From NCBI GenBank assembly GCA_030278955.1, contig JAOANR010000001.1, forward strand, positions 682,001 through 746,000: a stretch of 64,000 bases of DNA, in the 5' to 3' direction. The translations under genes and the position numbers were made by a program. The stretch is from Hygrophila difformis. Lineage: Eukaryota > Streptophyta > Magnoliopsida > Lamiales > Acanthaceae. Below the pieces are notes generated by a model, which saw nothing but the letters and a program-made list of their open reading frames with translations, was not told the DNA's origin and searched no databases. Below are positions 21,678 through 32,589 of the stretch, one piece after another. How positions within the stretch are numbered: position 1 is the stretch's first letter; each line of letters begins with the position of its first letter.

Positions 21678-24600
21678 TCAGGATGATCCTGCATCATTGT
21701 CTGGATCTTTAGGTGGTATGGATGGAGATTTCTTTAGATCCGAGACTAGGTTGGCAAGAATGTCTACCAATCTCGTGCTGTTATACTGCTCCTGTCTCCT
21801 CAGTTCCATATCCCTTTCTCGTTCCTGTCTTCTCTCTTCAAGTTCTTCTCTTCTCAGCCTTTCAAATCTTTCCATCTCTTCCCTTCTCATTCTTTCCTGT
21901 CTATCCCATTCTTCCTTCCTTATCTTCTCTTGCCTCTCCATCTCTTCTTTCCTGAGTTTCTCATCAGTTTGAATCCTGACATGCTCAAGTTCAATCCTCT
22001 TCTGCTCCATTTCTCTCTGAACATGCTTGTCTTCTGACATAGTTTTCACTAGCGTCTCCATGGACTGTGCAAAACTTTGGATTGAAGTACTCATATTCTG
22101 AGATTCATCCACAGATACTGTGTTCCTCATTGGCTGTCTCACAGGTTGAGATGGTGCAGAAGTGTTCTCAAACTCTTCATCTTCTAGAATAGGATTCAAT
22201 GCAGGAGATGGAGTTACAGTCTTTGTCCTTTTTGTTGTGGTTTTTGACTGATATGATCTTGACTTTGAAGGAAGATAGACCCTTTTTGTCTTAGGAGATG
22301 GCACCTTTGATCCTGATCCTTCGGAAGTTTGTTCCTCTAAATCTGGCATTTGGTAAATCAACTCTCCCCTTAAAGTGTCTTCGGGTAATGGAATAGGAGG
22401 ATCTATCTTTATGATCTCTGGTAAAAATGGTGTGATTGAGACTCCTTGTTTCTCACAAAGTCTTCTGATTAAATTCGGATAAGCCAATGCTGCATCTTCT
22501 CCAACTCTTGACTTAATAACATTGAGAACATGGTGTGCAGCACTGCATTTCCTTCCTGACCATAACAATGCAAATCCCTCGAAAGTTCCGGCTGAGGGTC
22601 CTTGAAAATTTGTAGTAGGTCTGAGCTTTGAGTAGTAGAAATCAAGTGTAGGCAAGTACTCAGGCTTCAAATTCTTCAATGGAATCTTATTCTGCTCAGT
22701 TCCTCTGTGTGTTGAACAAAATCCCAATGCCATTTTTCTAGCATTAACAAGTTTATTTCCTTGAGTTTTCTTCCTCAGTAGGACTTCGGATTTGACTTCT
22801 GGCTGTTCTAACAAAGGTGCCTGAATCAGATCATTTAGAGTTTCTACAGTGACTTGCACTGTTTTCCCTCTAATCCATGTTGTTTCTGCCTCAACATCAA
22901 AGTTAGCATAGAACTCCCTGGTCAGTTCCACATAACCACATTTGTTATTGTGTCTCATAAAAATGTCCCATTCATTGATCCTCCTCCAGTAGCTGATACA
23001 CTTATGATCCAGCCACTTGGGATGAAATCCTTTGTCCGGAACAATCATTTTGGACGTCCCCAAGTAATTCTCCAATGCTTCCTTTCTTCCATTAAACTTA
23101 ACCTTGATTTCTTCTTCTGTAAATTCAGTCCTCTTTTCAATGCTGTCAGGGATTGATAACCTCACCTTTGGACTATTCTTTCCCCAATAACTCGCAGGTA
23201 GCAATTCTGGGACATCTTTTCCGGGGGATGATCCTTCAGATGTATCTGATTCATTTCCCTCGGATTCTTGTGCTCCTTCTTGCTCATCCCCAGCATTCTC
23301 ATTTTCTTGTTCTTCTGTTTGGCCTCCTTCTTGAGCAGGTTCCACATTTTCTTCCTGAACTTGTTCTGAGTTTTGCTCATGGTCAGGCTCTGGATGTTCT
23401 TCTTGAACTCTATCAGTGTCATCATGTTGTGAATTGCCTATACCTGAATCATAAATCAATGATGTGCTGGTATCTACCTTCTCAGTAACTTCAAGGCTAT
23501 GCTGATTTAAGATCTCTGTGGGATCTTCCTGTACAGGTTCGTTTAGTAGAAGAGGAATAGTAGTAGATTCTGAATCTAGAAATCCTTGGACTCCAAAGTA
23601 TTCTTCTACTCTCTTCTTCTGTTCCGCGGCCCATTCAGGATCATTCATCCTTACAATTGCTCTCTGAACTACTTCATCCCTGACTTGAGGTGGAAGGAGC
23701 CATTGATTCATTTGATTTTCAGCATTCGTCTGTGTTCTGAGATATTGACTAACAGTGTCTTCCATAAAATACTTTCTCTGCTGAGCTTCTTGAGTTTCAT
23801 TTCTCTGCACTTCTTCTTCATAAGCTTGAATTGCTAATGGAGATGGTTCCATTACTTGGTCAGGATTTATTTGTTGTTGGATTTCCTCTAACTCTGACTC
23901 AAGTTTAGCTGCATATTCACTTGCTTGTTCTGCTGAGGTGCGTGCATTCCCTCCTTCTCTAGCCAATTTTCTGAACTTTTTAATCAGTCCTTCCAGAGAG
24001 TAAGTCATGTTTCCGACTGTAGTTCCATGCAAGTTCATATCTTCAAAAGTCTGTAAATCTTCCAGTGTCTGTTCCTGAAATATGTCTGCCACTGATTCCT
24101 CAATTTGATTTACAAACTCTTGCTCATCTGCAGCTTGTCCTGGTGGTATATCTTGCTCAGTATCTTCTCCTGAAAACCCTTGTAAATCAATCTGACTCTG
24201 AATAAGATCCCTGTTGACCTGAGCTTGTTGATCTTCATCTTGCCCTTCTCTATCATCTTTTTCAGTAATCTGAACCAGTTGGAGATTAGTGCTTGGTCTA
24301 GTTGATCCTTGTTCATCAGGTTGATGTTCTTCAATGCATGCTTTCCAGCCCTCTGGATCTATATCCCCCACTTCCAAATTAGTGTAAGGAGTGAGCTCCA
24401 ACCTCTCTGTGTAGGGAACTATCCCTAGAGTTGGTTCGACTTTTTCTTCTTCAGAGCTGGTGTCAGGTACTACATACTTGGGCTTTCTAGCCTTCATCTT
24501 TATCCTGAACTTTTTAACTGGCTTTTCAGGTTCTTTTTCTTGTTGCTTTTCTTTCTCAGGAATGATTCCCAATTGTTCTACATTCTCAAGAGAAGATCCT

Positions 24601-26464
24601 TGCTGCTTAAATTCTTCAGGGTTGGTTTCCTTCTGCTCAGAAGGTAACCTTCCTCTCCTTTTGTAGGTAACAACTTCTTTCTTTTCTTGAGCTGATTGTA
24701 GAATCTCAACATCTTCATCCATCAAGTCTTTTGTCACATCCAGAATTTCTTTAGTTGTTAGCTCATCTTCATTTTTCCTCTTCTTCAGAATTCGGCTAGC
24801 TTTCTCAGGCCTGCCTGCCTCCACCTTCTTCTCAGTCCTTTTCTTAGCTATTGGTACTTCATCTGAAGTGCTCGAACTGAGATTGTGTGACTTCCTCTTT
24901 TTGGAGGATACTTTCTTTTTACCTTTCTTGTCTTGAGTTCTCATGAGTTCCTCCCATTCACGATCTGCCTTTCGTTTGTTTGCATAATAGCAATCCATAC
25001 TCTCTTGCAGAATCGGATGGATTTCATCATTTCCCTCGTTCTTTTCTCCCAAAATAGTTGTAACCTCATCAACTACTCTCATCTTCTCAATTCTTTGCTC
25101 ATCATCTGTGCTGTCTTCATCTGAATCGTGCTTCTTAATATAGAAATTCTTGCCTAACCCCTTCAGCATGATATTCATTCCCTTTCTATTCAGATATTTC
25201 TCATTCCATTCATCCCAATCATCAATAATTACTTGCTGAATTCTTCCTTGTGTTTGATCAGTGTAAGGTCTGTGCTCATTGTATGCATTTTCCCTGCACA
25301 TAGCATCATACCTGACATACTTTTCGATGAATTCTTTCTTCCTCTCCTGGACATATCCATGAACTTCCTGTTGGAGAGTTAGAGGTAATCTCTTCATGAT
25401 CTTATTGGGTCTATCTGTAATGAGTAGATCTGCATCTGCTGGTGTTATTGATGGAGCTGAAACTTTTCTGAAATTCGCTACAGGTTCCAGTCCTTCATTA
25501 ACAACTGATTCTCTGAAAATATTCCTTACTATGTTTTGTGGTGTCTGTTTTGCATCTGATCTCTGCTTTCTGTTTTTGCCTGATCTCTCAGCTTCTCTCT
25601 TCTCTGCATCCTTAATCCATGCTTGATGTTCTGGCATCAATTCAGCAAACTCCTCCAAAGGAAATTCCTCATTAGGTTTCCTTACCAACCCTGGTTTAAG
25701 AATCCTTTTCCTTAGATCATCCCCTTTTGACCATTTATTCATATACCTGATCCAGCTATTTCTAGCTTCTTGAATAATTCTAAGGACATCTTTCCATACC
25801 GCCTGACCCTGTTTAGCTTTCTTGAAATAAGGCTCGAGATCACGCCTTAAATTGATGCGAGCATCAATAATCTTATCTAGGGCCAGATTTGTTAAGAAAT
25901 TCTGTTCAACGGGTCCCTTCTTGTTCAGGAATGTTGGAGGCATGTATGCAGGGAGTGCCTGCTGAGCATCATAGACTCTAGCATTCCGGATTTCATTAAG
26001 TTTGCAGCAATATTTGGTGAGTCGCTTAACATATTTTGGTAGTGGTTGGGGATCAAAGTAATCCAGCTCCAGCCCTGTCTGATCTTTCGGATTGATAATT
26101 CTGTAGCACTCCTGATTCCACTCAGCCATGCACTTCCTTTCCCTTCCAAAATTCTTTCCAGTCTGATTTCATTAGGCCAGTGCCTATCATTGATCAGAAT
26201 TATCATTTGATCATCCCAAAATCTATTCATCTTATTCCAGAATGCTTCTTCTAAATCAATCCTCAATGATTCCTTTTCCTTTTCTGGTATATGTTGAAGC
26301 ATAAATGGATTGATATAAAATTCTGGATGTGAAATTTGCATTGCTGTCCATCCACCACTCCTCCGAATAGTTTCTACCATCTTGACCGTTCTTGTCTTTG
26401 CCAAAAATGATTTCTCTTTCTTGTCCGATTCTATATTTCGAGCTTGAAGTTCTTCATAGGTCAT
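21678..26464 (-). pseudogene. Large retrotransposon ORF with plant-transposon-protein-like block and coiled coil
   Basis: A 1483-codon frame (21678-26129) continues upstream in another frame to a start at 26464 (MTYEELQARN); the two meet between about 26130 and 26165, so one frameshift probably breaks an ORF near 1595 aa. Seen: a charged N-terminal part, a Lys-rich stretch (KKGKKKVSSKKRK, about residue 410 of the long frame), acidic Gln/Glu-rich regions, a block at about 1030-1260 resembling the putative plant transposon protein domain (LTREFYANFDV, WIRGKTVQVTVETLN), and an extreme Glu/Arg coiled coil at about 1370-1450. It occupies the env-like position of Athila elements but no signal peptide or membrane span is visible. 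Role unknown. Confidence 0.6.
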
Positions 26465-26508
26465 CTTATGAATCCTTAAGAAAACAAGAACAACTGGTAA
26501 ATTAGTGT

Positions 26509-26645
26509 CACCATACTCACATTTAGAGCTTGACTCTAAATGTGCAAATGATAGAAAAGAAACATAATACCAGATTTTCTTTTCATATTCATCATTCTAT
26601 TCATGACATCACCATACTCACATTTAGAGATTTGCTCTAAATGTG
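26509..26645. repeat. Two hairpins that copy the 3' polypurine region
   Basis: CACATTTAGAG (26518-26528) faces CTCTAAATGTG (26534-26544), and the same pair recurs at 26619-26629 and 26635-26645; both have perfect 11-bp arms and 5-base loops. Each is preceded by caccatact, giving 19 bases (caccatactcacatttaga) that differ by one base from the sequence next to the 3' LTR at 20631. Confidence 0.8.
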
Positions 26646-26789
26646 AAGATTTCAATGCTAACTGAGTCTAATTTAATCAGAAAATAGCAGGAAATTCGAA
26701 TTCAAAACATCATTAATCAAAAGCAAAACATCAGATTCAAAATATGGAACTACAAAGCATGGTGTTTCTTATGACATTCAACCTATCAA

Positions 26790-27537
26790 TTACAGATGAG
26801 GAGGTGTCTCTGCCTCAATTCCAAATCTTTGAAACAGATTACAATGCTCAGAAACTAAGCACCTCATACAGTAAATTGACACGACTCCATAGGTATTCCT
26901 TGAGGGACCATGATTGTTATCATAATAGCTCATAAGGTCACAAAGTCTCTTCTTGGGTTGTCCTTGAAAAGGTGAGATGAATTCCTCATAACTGGATAAC
27001 CACCCTTTGACTTGAAGTCGAAGATCCTTGAGTCTTCATCTATTCTTGCACAGAGGAGCGAAGAGCCAAATTCCCTTCTCTTGCTCTTCCCTTTCATCCT
27101 TACTTAAGAGCATAAGAGCTTTTACATAGATGGATGGGGGGTGATTATCAGTAATTGCAGGTTTTAAGAGTTCAAACACTGCTTGTTCATTCTTGTCTTT
27201 GACGAATAAACGCAGTGCCTCATGTAACTGGTACATCCAATTTCCTGCATTTTTGCAGGTTTCAAGGAAAATGCTTTGTGTCTCTTCAAAAGTTCCCCAT
27301 CCCCATGCTGTAAAGTCTTCAAGAGAAGCCTTTTTCAAGACTAAAGGATGATGAGTAGCTTTTTCGAGCTCTTTGCAGACCAGTTTACAATTAAAGACAG
27401 TCTCAAGGTGGTCAAATGCAAATCTTGATAAAATGTTTCCAAGAATCTCATAGGGAAGATCTGTGATCTGAGTTTCCCCCGATCCAGATTTCTCTAGTGA
27501 AGTCCTTGGTTGCTTTGATGAAGTTCCAATTTCATAG
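26790..27537 (-). pseudogene. F-box-like paralogue E, frameshifted and without a first exon
   Basis: The exon opens after an acceptor (tttactcag) at 27538 and encodes a linker, an F-box (ITDLPYEILGNILSRFAFDHLETVFNCKLVCKEL) and the family repeat (FLETCKNAGNWMYQLHEALRLFVKDKNEQAVFELLKPAITDNHPPSIYVKALMLLSK). The frame stops at 27036, but the conserved tail continues in another frame (WLSSYEEFISPFQGQ) down to a stop at 26790, so a frameshift near 27040 disables it. No exon 1 with a donor lies between it and paralogue C. Confidence 0.7.
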
Positions 27538-27697
27538 CTGAGTAAAGTTAAAAACAAAAATAGAATTAACAACTAAAAAATGCAATTCATTAATGGAAAA
27601 GGGATGTACAGCTTTGAATCATCCACATAATTCTCTGTCCCAAGACAAAAACACAAAAGATACAAGCAAAGAAAATATCAATCACTTGATTTCTAGA

Positions 27698-28451
27698 TTA
27701 TTCTAATTCTAGTAGTTCTTCTTCATTCTGATCTTCTTCTGCATTGTTCCATTGCTCCCATTCAAATAATATGCCTAGTTCGCCACTTGCTCTTCTGTAT
27801 TGCTTGACATAATCAAACAGTTCACAAGGAATACACTCCATCCTTTCATTAAAAGGTAATTGCTGTCGCTCTTGGATAGAGTGATTCTTACAAAAACTCC
27901 TTTCCTCTTGATCAAGGAATGGGTTTGGGAACTTTTCACCATAAAGGAGCCAGTGGAGAACACTCATTTTTAAGAATAGAAGTTCAAAAGGATCTTGAGT
28001 CACAGATTTGATCAATTGAATTCCTTCCTCATCCAGCTGCGGATCTTGTTTGGAAAGCAGTAGAAAGGATCTTATGAAAGTGGTTGGTTTGTGTTTATCA
28101 TCTAAACCAGGCTTAAGAATTTCATAAGCTTTCTCCTCATTTTTATCCTCGACAAAGGCTATCAATGCAGGCACAATATTAAACATATAGTTGCCTGCAT
28201 CCTGGCATCTTTTAATGAATCTGACTTGGTTACTTGGATAAGCATCTCCTCTCCAAACAGCACAAGTTTCCAAATTAGCTCTCTTTAGAGCTAACGATGA
28301 CCTGCTTGCTGAGAGAAATTGCTTAGAAGTTTCGGACGCTCTAAAAAGTGCCTTTATGCTTTCCATTCCTAGTCTTGACAGAATGTCTCCCAGTAACTCT
28401 ATTGGTAAATCAAGTAATTGAGTTTCCAAGAGTTGAGGGTTTTCGACATTT
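27698..28451 (-). CDS. F-box-like paralogue C, 3' exon only
   Basis: After an acceptor (cttttcttttcag, ending at 28452) an open exon runs to 27698. It has an F-box (LLDLPIELLGDILSRLGMESIKALFRASETSKQF), then the helical family region (FIKRCQDAGNYMFNIVPALIAFVEDKNEEKAYEILKPGLDDKH) and the motif PNPFLDQEERSFC with a C..C pair (CIPCELF). F-box proteins recruit targets to SCF ubiquitin ligases through SKP1. It resembles plant F-box proteins of the At2g35280 type (moderate certainty). No first exon lies upstream before paralogue D. An internal ATG (METQLLDLP) could also start it. Confidence 0.65.
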
Positions 28452-28642
28452 CTGAAAAGAAAAGGAGAGAGAACACAGAATTCAAAGTTAAACTCAACAT
28501 TTATGTAGCAATGAGATTAGATTTTATTATCAAAATCAAGCTACATTACATTGTGCAAAATATCTGATCTAGTGACAGTTTCAAAGTTAAAAATTAGAAG
28601 ACATGTCACATACATCAATCTCTTTCTCCTTTGTCCAAAAGC

Positions 28643-29556
28643 TTATTCATTAATGCTATAATTATCAAAGTTTTCCCCTGCTGCCATCCTAAAGTCAGCT
28701 ATGGCTCTTTTTGTGTCACAGCAGAGATAGCAGACCTGATCGGCTGTATAGTATGATGACTTATGGAAGGTTTCCTGATCACGAACTTCTACAACACAGA
28801 ATTCCCTATTTTCCTGCCCTAAGAATGGATTTGGGACATATTCCCATTCTGAAACTAGGGTGAGAAGATTGTATCTAAATTCATAACTGTTTAATCTATC
28901 CCTTAAGATTGGACTAATTAAGCGAAGTCCAGCTTCTATCTCTTCCCTAGAACTTTTACTTAGGCAACATAAAGCTTTAAAATATTGGGACATCTTAAAG
29001 TTATCTTCTATTCCTTCATCCAGGATCTGAAATGCCTTGGATCCTTCCCCTTGTACAAACAATTCCAAGGCCTTGGGCAAATTCAGAATATGATTCTCAG
29101 CCTCTCTACAGGCATCTAGAAAATTGATTTTACCAGAGGATTCATTGGAAATTCTTTTAAAGGCTAGATCCTGTACATTAAATCTCCGAAGGACAATAGG
29201 ATATTCTGAGGCTATTGTGAATGTTGAACAGATTTGTTTGCACTTGAGCAGATCTTCAAAGCTGCTCTGCCCTACTCGTGACAGAATCTCCCCAAGGACA
29301 TCCAATGGAAGATCAGTCAGGTGTAAAGCAGAGGACTCAGAAGGCTGCTCCTCACTGTTATTTAATCGAATTTTAAAGAAGAAGAATCAGTTGAAATTAT
29401 ACTCCAAGTTTTAAAATTAGGGAAGAACGACAGTGGATGAAAAACTTAAACCCTAGTATGAGTAAAGACATTATAATGCAGAATGTAACAACTTTAAACA
29501 TCAGGAAGAAATGCGATGAAAAATGAACGGAGAGCTTACGGGTTGTTGCTCGCCAT
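28643..29556 (-). CDS. F-box-like paralogue D, intact two-exon gene
   Basis: Exon 1 (29540-29556) encodes MASNNP to a donor gtaagc; exon 2 (28643-29354) follows an acceptor aaataacag in matching phase, giving 242 aa. F-box at about 16-50 (LTDLPLDVLGEILSRVGQSSFEDLLKCKQICSTF), then the helical region with FLDACREAENHILNLPKALELFV, the tail motif PNPFLGQENREFC and a Cys pair (CYLCC). Its own TATA-like sequence (tatataag, near 29701) lies about 145 bp upstream. It lies inside the retrotransposon on the same strand, with its intron kept. Likely role: SKP1-binding substrate adaptor; substrate unknown. Confidence 0.75.
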
Positions 29557-30199
29557 TAGGATTGTTCCTGAAGCTGAGTGTTACTGAAGAAGAGTTTCGC
29601 AAATAGAGGAAGAAGAAAAACTTCAAAGATGGCGGTTTCTTCTCGAGAGAGAATATGAAAGGATATGAAAATGATTTGAAAAGATAAGAAGGTTATAGGT
29701 CTTATATAAAACAATGGGCTGGCCTAGTTAAAGAATAAAAAGTAGGGTACTCAAGTACTCAGAGTGTACTCACTCATTCTAGACCTGCCACATCAGTGAG
29801 TCTGGTTATTGATTCAAAAATTGAGTTAAAGAACTCAAACAACATAAATTGGATAAAATTGGATTGGTTAAGAACAAAGCGAGGGGTAATTATTGAAAAG
29901 GATTAAGACTTCTAAATTTAATATTAAGTCTGGTTAAATCTTCTTCACCAGATTCATCTTAATGCCTAACAAATAATCCACCCTTAGCTTATTTATTTAC
30001 AGATTACCAATTCTTCCATCCCATTTCCTGATTTCCAGTTTCATCTTTAATTCATTTTTGAGTTGAGTAAAGAAACTGATCATACAAAATAGAAAAGTAG
30101 GAGAATTGTAATACATAAAATCCAAATGATCCAAAATACATCAAAATATCCAGAAATTACAAACATATATAATACTATAGAATTTCTAGCTCTAACTAC

Positions 30200-31289
30200 T
30201 CAAGGGTCAATTTCCTCATCATCGGAGTCGGTCCACATGAACTCATCAGGAAACACTTCACCACAATACAGTCTAAACTACCTCACCATGTCAAAGAATT
30301 GACATGGGATGCAGTCCATCCTGATATGTGGTGGTAGTAAGACTCGAACCTGCAAGGTGTGATCCTTGCAGTAGCTCATCTCTGGTTGCCCTAGAAAAGG
30401 ATTTGGAAGTTGAGGAATATGAGTGAACCAATGAAAAAGATAGATTTTAATGAAAACCACTTCTAAAACATCAGAAGCTACTGTTTGGACCAACTCTAAT
30501 CCTTCTTCAATCCATTTATCCTCTTGTTTTGTTAATAGGAGCATCGTTCTGAGCAGAATAGTAGGTTCATGCCCATCATCTAGTCCTGGCTTGAGGATTT
30601 CATATGCCTTCTTCTCATCTTTTTCCTCCACAAATGCCTTTAATGCAGGTTCAATGTTGAACATGAAGTTCCCTGCATTTTGACACTCCCGAATGAATCT
30701 TTTCTGGTTGTCCGGATAAACATCCTCTCTCCACCTCATACACGATTCCAAGTCCACTCTCTTGTATACAAGATGGGTTTTGCTTGCCTGGTAAAATAAT
30801 GGAGAGACTTCTGCTATCCTGAAGAGCTCTCTAACATTATCCTTTCCGATTCTTGATAGAATATCCCCCAACAACTCAGTGGGTAAATGGGATATTTGAG
30901 TCCCAATGCGCTGTGGATTCCTAGCATTTCTGTTTCCAGAAAATAATATAATGAGGAACACAGGGGAATAGTTTTATGATGGAACCAGAATACTCGAAAT
31001 GGGAGTTTCATTCCTAATAAAGTTCCAAAGTCTCATATGGATAATGCATCAGTTACAAACTAAAAATTTCAGAAAAGATTCTCTGGATTAATGAGTGTAA
31101 AGAAACGGCTCTTAGTTATGAGGAATCTTAAATGATTAATGTTTCGTTTTCTACAACCATTCCCTAAAAAAAGTAGAAACATGAACCCTAGGTCTAGAAA
31201 TGCAATCTGACAACAAATTTTTCAAAATAGAACTAAGAATAAAAGAAAGAAAAGATGAACGAGATTGCTTACGGATTGTTCTCGGCCAT
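30200..31289 (-). pseudogene. F-box-like paralogue B, two exons, premature stop
   Basis: Exon 1 (31273-31289) encodes MAENNP to donor gtaagc; exon 2 starts at 30929 after acceptor ggaaacag and encodes an F-box (ISHLPTELLGDILSRIGKDNVRELFRIAEVSPLF), FIRECQNAGNFMFNIEPALKAFVEEKDEKKAYEILKPGLDDGH, and PNPFLGQPEMSYC. The frame stops at 30278 after FFDMVR, where paralogue C reads on (FDYVKQYRR). In the same frame an acidic tail (EFMWTDSDDEEIDP) continues to a stop at 30200. So a nonsense change removes about 25 residues; the 222-aa product could still fold. Confidence 0.7.
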
Positions 31290-31663
31290 GATCTTGCTTA
31301 TGAGAATGGTTGAAAGTGATAAAAATGGTGTATGGCGATTTCTTCTTGAGTAAGAGAAGAAAAATCTGATGAAAATTTTTGAAATGACAAGTGTGAGGAA
31401 TGACTGCAAGGACAGAGACGCCTATTTTTATCTAAGGACTGCAGGGGTCAAGATAGTAAATCTTGTCTCTGCAGGGAGTAATGATTAAGCCTAAAATAAC
31501 CCTATTTCGAAGATTTTTATTTAAAAGGACAGATAAAAATCTAATGTAAAGGATAAGATCAATCAAGTTGTTTCCTTTTAATAAAAATGAAGCGAGGAGT
31601 AAATATATAGCAACACCAAAAGGGGTTAGTATTTAGATACAAATTAAGAGATTACATAATCGA

Positions 31664-32404
31664 TCAGTTTGAATCTGAATCAGTTTCTAATTCTGACTCA
31701 GATTCAATTACATGCTCATTAAAATTTTCTCTTAATCTCCTAACTAAACTAGTAACCTCACAACACAAACAATCAATGTTTGTGGCACCATAGTTAAAGT
31801 GTGGAGGTTCCCTAACTAAGTCCCTACTATGTGGTGCTAAATAATCGCAGTACTCGCGATGTCCTTGTCCCTTAAAGGGATTAGGCTCCTCTTCGCTTTC
31901 AGTGAATAGCTTGCTGATCTTCGCCTCCATCTTGCGGATGTGATCTTCATCTTTCAGGATTGATCCGAGAAGATACAATCCCTCATCAATTTCCTCAAGG
32001 CTCTCCAAACTCAAAAGAATGAAGGCCTTGATAAAGATTGAGGGGTGATGGTTGTCATCGACTCCAGGTTTAAGAACTTCAAAAGCGGCTTCCTTGAGCC
32101 CTGTATTGCAGAATCTCAAGAGTGCAGGTTCTAGCTTCAGCATGAAATTTCCCGCCTCTCTGCATCTTCGAAGTATTCGGATGTAATGAGAGTCAAGTGT
32201 CCTCTCTGCAGTCATCCTCCTTTCCACATTTGCCCTCCTCCATACTATAGGCGCCATAGTTGCTTTGGCGAACTTTTTGCAGGTTGGGGCTAACCTGGCT
32301 ACATCCTTCATCTCTTCTCTTCCCAACCTTGAGAGAATATCTCCCAAGATTTCTTCAGGAATGTCTAGAATGGATGTTCTAGCATTTGGAGCTGCTGCGG
32401 CCAT
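31664..32404 (-). CDS. F-box-like paralogue A, intact single-exon gene
   Basis: 246 aa without an intron, starting MAAAAPNARTS. F-box at about 12-50 (ILDIPEEILGDILSRLGREEMKDVARLAPTCKKF), the helical region (ILRRCREAGNFMLKLEPALLRFC; AAFEVLKPGVDDNHHPSIFIKAFILLS), the tail motif PNPFKGQGHREYC and a Cys pair (CLCC), ending in an acidic tail. A TATA box (ctataaaat, 32484-32492) and the hairpin cluster at 32590-32900 lie just upstream. It is the first of the five cargo paralogues after pol and the most diverged. Confidence 0.75.
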   Translation of the reverse strand: MAAAAPNARTSILDIPEEILGDILSRLGREEMKDVARLAPTCKKFAKATMAPIVWRRANVERRMTAERTLDSHYIRILRRCREAGNFMLKLEPALLRFCNTGLKEAAFEVLKPGVDDNHHPSIFIKAFILLSLESLEEIDEGLYLLGSILKDEDHIRKMEAKISKLFTESEEEPNPFKGQGHREYCDYLAPHSRDLVREPPHFNYGATNIDCLCCEVTSLVRRLRENFNEHVIESESELETDSDSN

Positions 32405-32483
32405 TCTTTCTTTTGAATATGGTTTTAGGATAATTTCTCAGGATGGAAATGTTTGAGATGAAAGAAGAGGAGGATTCGACTAG

Positions 32484-32492
32484 ATTTTATAG
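32484..32492 (-). promoter_or_regulatory. TATA box of F-box paralogue A
   Basis: ctataaaat on the minus strand, 80 bp upstream of the ATG at 32404. The LTR has the related ctataaata in the same position relative to its own hairpin cluster. Confidence 0.55.
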
Positions 32493-32589
32493 CAGAAAAA
32501 CTAAATTCTGCCATAATTACTGGCGGTTGAAACGACGTGATGGTTAGTGTACGAGAAGAAGAAGAGTCTGAAAAGGGTATTTTGGTCTT

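Noticed and set aside
21697..25626. Plus-strand ORFs opposite the large retrotransposon ORF
   Set aside because: Ser/Leu-rich shadows of the Glu/Lys-rich coiled coil on the minus strand.
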